Assembly: GCA_015494645.1 (NCBI GenBank)
Contig: WGAU01000047.1
Location: 1 to 7,542, forward strand
Length of the DNA stretch: 7,542 nt
Direction of reading: 5' to 3'
Source of the DNA: Aquificota bacterium
GTDB lineage: Bacteria > Thermosulfidibacterota > Thermosulfidibacteria > Thermosulfidibacterales > Thermosulfidibacteraceae
In this document: positions 5,518 to 7,542 of the stretch, one piece after another
Numbering within the stretch: position 1 is the first letter of the stretch
How the letters are laid out: each line of letters begins with the position of its first letter
Position numbers and translations under genes: made by a program
Notes under the pieces: model-generated
Database searches by the model: none
Seen by the model: the letters and a program-made list of their open reading frames with translations, nothing else
What the model was told of the DNA's origin: nothing

Positions 5518-6171
5518 TCACTTCCACTTCACCCTTACGAAAGAGTATACAGGCTCAACATAAATAGCCTTGGGATTGATGGGACATGCATGGACACAAA
5601 GGCCACAACCCGTACAGTAATCATCTATTATAACTGGCTTCAATTCAATAAGCTTTACAGCTTTGTCTTTAAAAGGGCAGGCATTATAGCAACTTCTGCA
5701 AAGGGCAGTTTCTAACCAGGAAACACATCTTCTTTTGTTTATTACGGCCAATCCCATGCGTGTCTCTTCCTGCTTTATCTTCATGAGAGTGCCGGTTGGA
5801 CACACCTCCACGCACTTCATACACAGGTAGCACGGTACATCTTCCACAAATATAAGGGGAGTCCCTGCCCATACCCCCCACTTGGCATCAAGCATGTATA
5901 TAGACCGATAGGGACAAACCTCCGCACACCTTCCACATCTTATACATTTCCCAGCAAAGATCTCCTCGGGTACGGCTCCGGGAGGTCTTAGACGGTTGCG
6001 ACCAACAGGGGATTTAAACAGAGTAAAGGGATACCCTTTTTTGGAAAAGATAAGACCAATTAGAGGAATGGAAAGCAAAAGCTTTTTTAAAAAACCTCTC
6101 CTACTGAAGTTTTCTTCTTCCAAAGCCAATGGGTGGTTTGATTTCTCCTCTCTCAATCTTGTCCACCTCAT
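5518..6171 (-). CDS. napG: Periplasmic ferredoxin-type protein NapG
   Basis: 217-residue precursor of the periplasmic four-cluster ferredoxin that partners NapH. A twin-arginine signal is visible (SRRGFLKK at 23-30, then a hydrophobic stretch to about 42), so it should be exported folded with its clusters. Four cysteine sets follow: C76/79/82/86, C114/117/120/124, C149/158/161/165 and C186/189/192/196, each ending in CP, as in NapG. The third set has the wide C-x8-C spacing typical of this family. The start is uncertain: the ATG at 6171 overlaps napD by 71 bp and has only GAGG almost touching it; TTG codons at 6126 and 6120 would give a shorter, more usual Tat n-region; a TTG at 6198 is unlikely. 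The product is clear, the exact N-terminus is not. Confidence 0.91.
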   Translation of the reverse strand: MRWTRLREEKSNHPLALEEENFSRRGFLKKLLLSIPLIGLIFSKKGYPFTLFKSPVGRNRLRPPGAVPEEIFAGKCIRCGRCAEVCPYRSIYMLDAKWGVWAGTPLIFVEDVPCYLCMKCVEVCPTGTLMKIKQEETRMGLAVINKRRCVSWLETALCRSCYNACPFKDKAVKLIELKPVIIDDYCTGCGLCVHACPINPKAIYVEPVYSFVRVKWK

Positions 6172-6397
6172 CCTCAAAGTGGAGGTAAGCCAAGCCAACG
6201 TTCAGAACGCCATCTATGCTTTTTATCTCTTCCACAAGCCTTTCCATTTCCTCTGAAGTTTCAGACTCTATCACCACCACAATGTTGCCCTTATCATCGG
6301 TACCGTAAACACTTACACAGGATCGGCTTTTTAGATCGTCCACCACTCTATCAAGAAACTCCGATACAGCAACTACAACAAATCCACCTATTGGCAT
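6101..6397 (-). CDS. napD: NapA maturation chaperone NapD
   Basis: 98-residue cytoplasmic chaperone expected to bind the Tat signal peptide of NapA and hold back export until the Mo-bisMGD and 4Fe-4S cofactors are in place. The NapD ferredoxin-like fold is suggested by the opening GGFVVVAVSEFLDRVVDDL, the central NIVVVIESETSEEMERLVEEI, and the diagnostic SIDGVLNVGLAYLHFEDE near residues 64-81. The length is close to the family norm of about 80-110. The ATG at 6397 has GGGAG 6-7 nt upstream. It lies 49 nt downstream of napA, after a strong hairpin, and its 3' end overlaps napG. The family is divergent in sequence; context and motif together make the call firm. Confidence 0.88.
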   Translation of the reverse strand: MPIGGFVVVAVSEFLDRVVDDLKSRSCVSVYGTDDKGNIVVVIESETSEEMERLVEEIKSIDGVLNVGLAYLHFEDEVDKIERGEIKPPIGFGRRKLQ

Positions 6398-6415
6398 TTA
6401 TAACTCCCAAGTAAA

Positions 6416-6440
6416 CGGGGTGGGATTTGCTCCCACCCCG
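6416..6440 (-). terminator. Perfect 10-bp hairpin between napA and napD (intra-operon attenuator or mRNA-stability element)
   Basis: CGGGGTGGGA (6416-6425) and TCCCACCCCG (6431-6440) form a GC-rich stem with a 5-nt loop, 6 nt past the napA stop. On the minus strand it is followed by TTTACTT, a weak T-tract, then by the napD ribosome site. Partial termination or 3'-end protection would give more napA than napDGH message, matching the expected need for more catalytic subunit. The structure is seen; the function is inference. Confidence 0.6.
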
Positions 6441-6446
6441 CAAAGT

Positions 6447-7542
6447 TTAAATAGCCTTTGTCATGCCCACCACATAAGGTTTTAAAGGCTTGGGTCCGGA
6501 AACTTTTCTTATCCTACAGGCACAAATTTTATACTCAGGCTCTTTGGAACCCGGATCAAAGGCATCTTTGGTAACCCTGTTGGCCATCCTCTCCTCTGCC
6601 ATATCGTACCAGTACACAAAGACCATCCCCTCAATAGGACCTTCCACAATTTTAGCAGGAAGGACGATCTTGCCCCTTCTTGTTTCCACCTCCACCATGT
6701 CATTGGGAGCTATACCGAGCCTCTTAGCGTCCCTTGGGTTGACTTCCACGTAAGCATAGGGATTGGCTCTGAGCAACTCCAAAATACGACCGGTCATACT
6801 GGAGGTATGCCAGTGGTCTATAACCCTTCCAGTGGATAGATAGAAGGGGTACTCAGCATCTGGCTCCTCAGCAGCACCTTTGTAGGGCCTCAGCCATATG
6901 TAAAGCTTCCTATCTTTATGAGCAGGACCATAGAACTGGTAGGGCTTGTCGTCCTTGGCATGTTTGTCCGCAAGGGGATCCAGTCCCCTAACAAACTTCT
7001 TGTAAGTACCTCCTTTGAGAGCTATATCCTCCGTAGGAGCAGGCCACTGTACACCGTCAGGACGTTTCATCAACACTTCATAGGTTGCTCCAGATAGATC
7101 GTTGTCTCTACCTTTGGTAAGCTTCTGGGTGTACTCCGTCCATATAGCCTTGGGAAGTTCAAAGAAAGGCTCAAGCCCCACGAAAGGCTCCACAAGCTTC
7201 TTTATCACCGGATCGTTTAGATACTTTGAAAGCCTCAAAGCCCACTCTCTGACAATCCAGACCTCTGGCATAGCATCTCCCGGGGGATCAACCGCTTTAA
7301 GCGTAAGCTGGGATCTTCTCTCCGTACATCCATAAACTCCTGTCTTTTCAAAGTGGAAAGCTGTAGGTAACACCAGATTGGCAAGCTCAGTGGTCTTTGT
7401 AGGGAATATATCCGTAACTACAAGAAAAACATCATCCCTCTTCATGCCCTTTCTATAAAGATCGCAATTGGGCAGACTCTGAGCAGGGCTGGTGCAGTTA
7501 ACCCATAAAGCTTTTATTTTACCTTCATTAACCGCTCTGAAA
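6447..7542 (-). CDS. napA: Periplasmic nitrate reductase catalytic subunit NapA, C-terminal part (N-terminus beyond right edge)
   Basis: 364 codons plus stop, open to the right edge. It is the C-terminal part of the Mo-bisMGD enzyme that reduces nitrate to nitrite in the periplasm; full NapA is usually over 800 residues. The frame runs through the edge without a stop, so the ATG at 7445 is internal. NapA-type signatures are IKALWVNCTSPAQSLPN near the edge, DIFPTKTTELANLVLPTAF, EKTGVYGCTERRSQ, STGRVIDHWHTSSMTGRI (bis-MGD/substrate region), and the closing VTKDAFDPGSKEPEYKICACRIRKV with its DP.SKEP..K.CA pattern. The 4Fe-4S cysteines, Mo-Cys and Tat signal lie outside the window. The HWHT segment and SKEP tail argue for NapA over NarB/NasA or formate dehydrogenase. 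It heads the visible napA-D-G-H order. Confidence 0.95.
   Translation of the reverse strand, partial: FRAVNEGKIKALWVNCTSPAQSLPNCDLYRKGMKRDDVFLVVTDIFPTKTTELANLVLPTAFHFEKTGVYGCTERRSQLTLKAVDPPGDAMPEVWIVREWALRLSKYLNDPVIKKLVEPFVGLEPFFELPKAIWTEYTQKLTKGRDNDLSGATYEVLMKRPDGVQWPAPTEDIALKGGTYKKFVRGLDPLADKHAKDDKPYQFYGPAHKDRKLYIWLRPYKGAAEEPDAEYPFYLSTGRVIDHWHTSSMTGRILELLRANPYAYVEVNPRDAKRLGIAPNDMVEVETRRGKIVLPAKIVEGPIEGMVFVYWYDMAEERMANRVTKDAFDPGSKEPEYKICACRIRKVSGPKPLKPYVVGMTKAI

Noticed and set aside
5516..5527. GTG at 5527 as the napH start
   Set aside because: The ATG four codons later has a spaced GGAAG and follows the napG stop by 2 nt; the extra residues MEVK add nothing recognisable.
1..7542. Mobile elements, CRISPR arrays, phage genes or toxin-antitoxin pairs
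   Set aside because: I saw no transposase, regularly spaced repeats, integrase or small toxin-antitoxin gene pair. The tRNA 3' ends show no duplicated attachment site next to them.

Overview
The window looks like chromosome from a free-living anaerobic or microaerobic bacterium. I suggest a deep-branching, possibly thermophilic lineage (Aquificota, Desulfurobacteriales, Thermosulfidibacter or Thermodesulfobacteria-like). The grounds are the EF-Tu sequence, heavy use of ATA, AGG and GAG codons, and a compact periplasmic nitrate reductase cluster in the order napA-D-G-H. That order matches the NapM-type napCMADGH clusters of sulfate- and sulfur-metabolising bacteria. The species cannot be named from this sequence alone.

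Region 1 (1-1640, minus strand) is a stable-RNA/elongation-factor operon. A strong promoter (TTGACA-16-TATTCT) precedes tRNA-Thr(UGU), tRNA-Tyr(GUA), tRNA-Gly(UCC) and tRNA-Thr(GGU), then tuf (EF-Tu), which runs off the left edge. The gene order is the same as the E. coli thrU-tyrU-glyT-thrT-tufB operon. A strong inverted repeat at 1585-1631 separates it from the operon to its right.

Region 2 (1641-4730) is a signalling and surface-glycan island. A tandem HD / HD-GYP protein (probable c-di-GMP phosphodiesterase) and a family-2 glycosyltransferase are joined by a one-base TGATG overlap on the minus strand. Diverging from them is an orphan OmpR/PhoB-type response regulator on the plus strand. 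The divergent spacer holds a near-palindromic -10 (CTATAATAG) that could fire in both directions, and the regulator probably has a leaderless mRNA.

Region 3 (4727-7542, minus strand) is the nap operon: the C-terminal part of the catalytic subunit NapA (cut by the right edge), then NapD (Tat chaperone), NapG (periplasmic four-cluster ferredoxin) and NapH (membrane quinol-side ferredoxin). A perfect 10-bp hairpin lies between napA and napD. napH and the response regulator converge and overlap by 4 bp at their stop codons. Together NapH and NapG would pass electrons from the quinol pool toward NapA; napC/napM-like genes would be expected beyond the right edge.

No stretch over 300 bases lacks a gene. 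Everything here belongs to recognisable families. The least ordinary items are the four-cysteine insert in EF-Tu, the symmetric divergent promoter, the tandem HD protein coupled to a glycosyltransferase, and the napA-napD hairpin.
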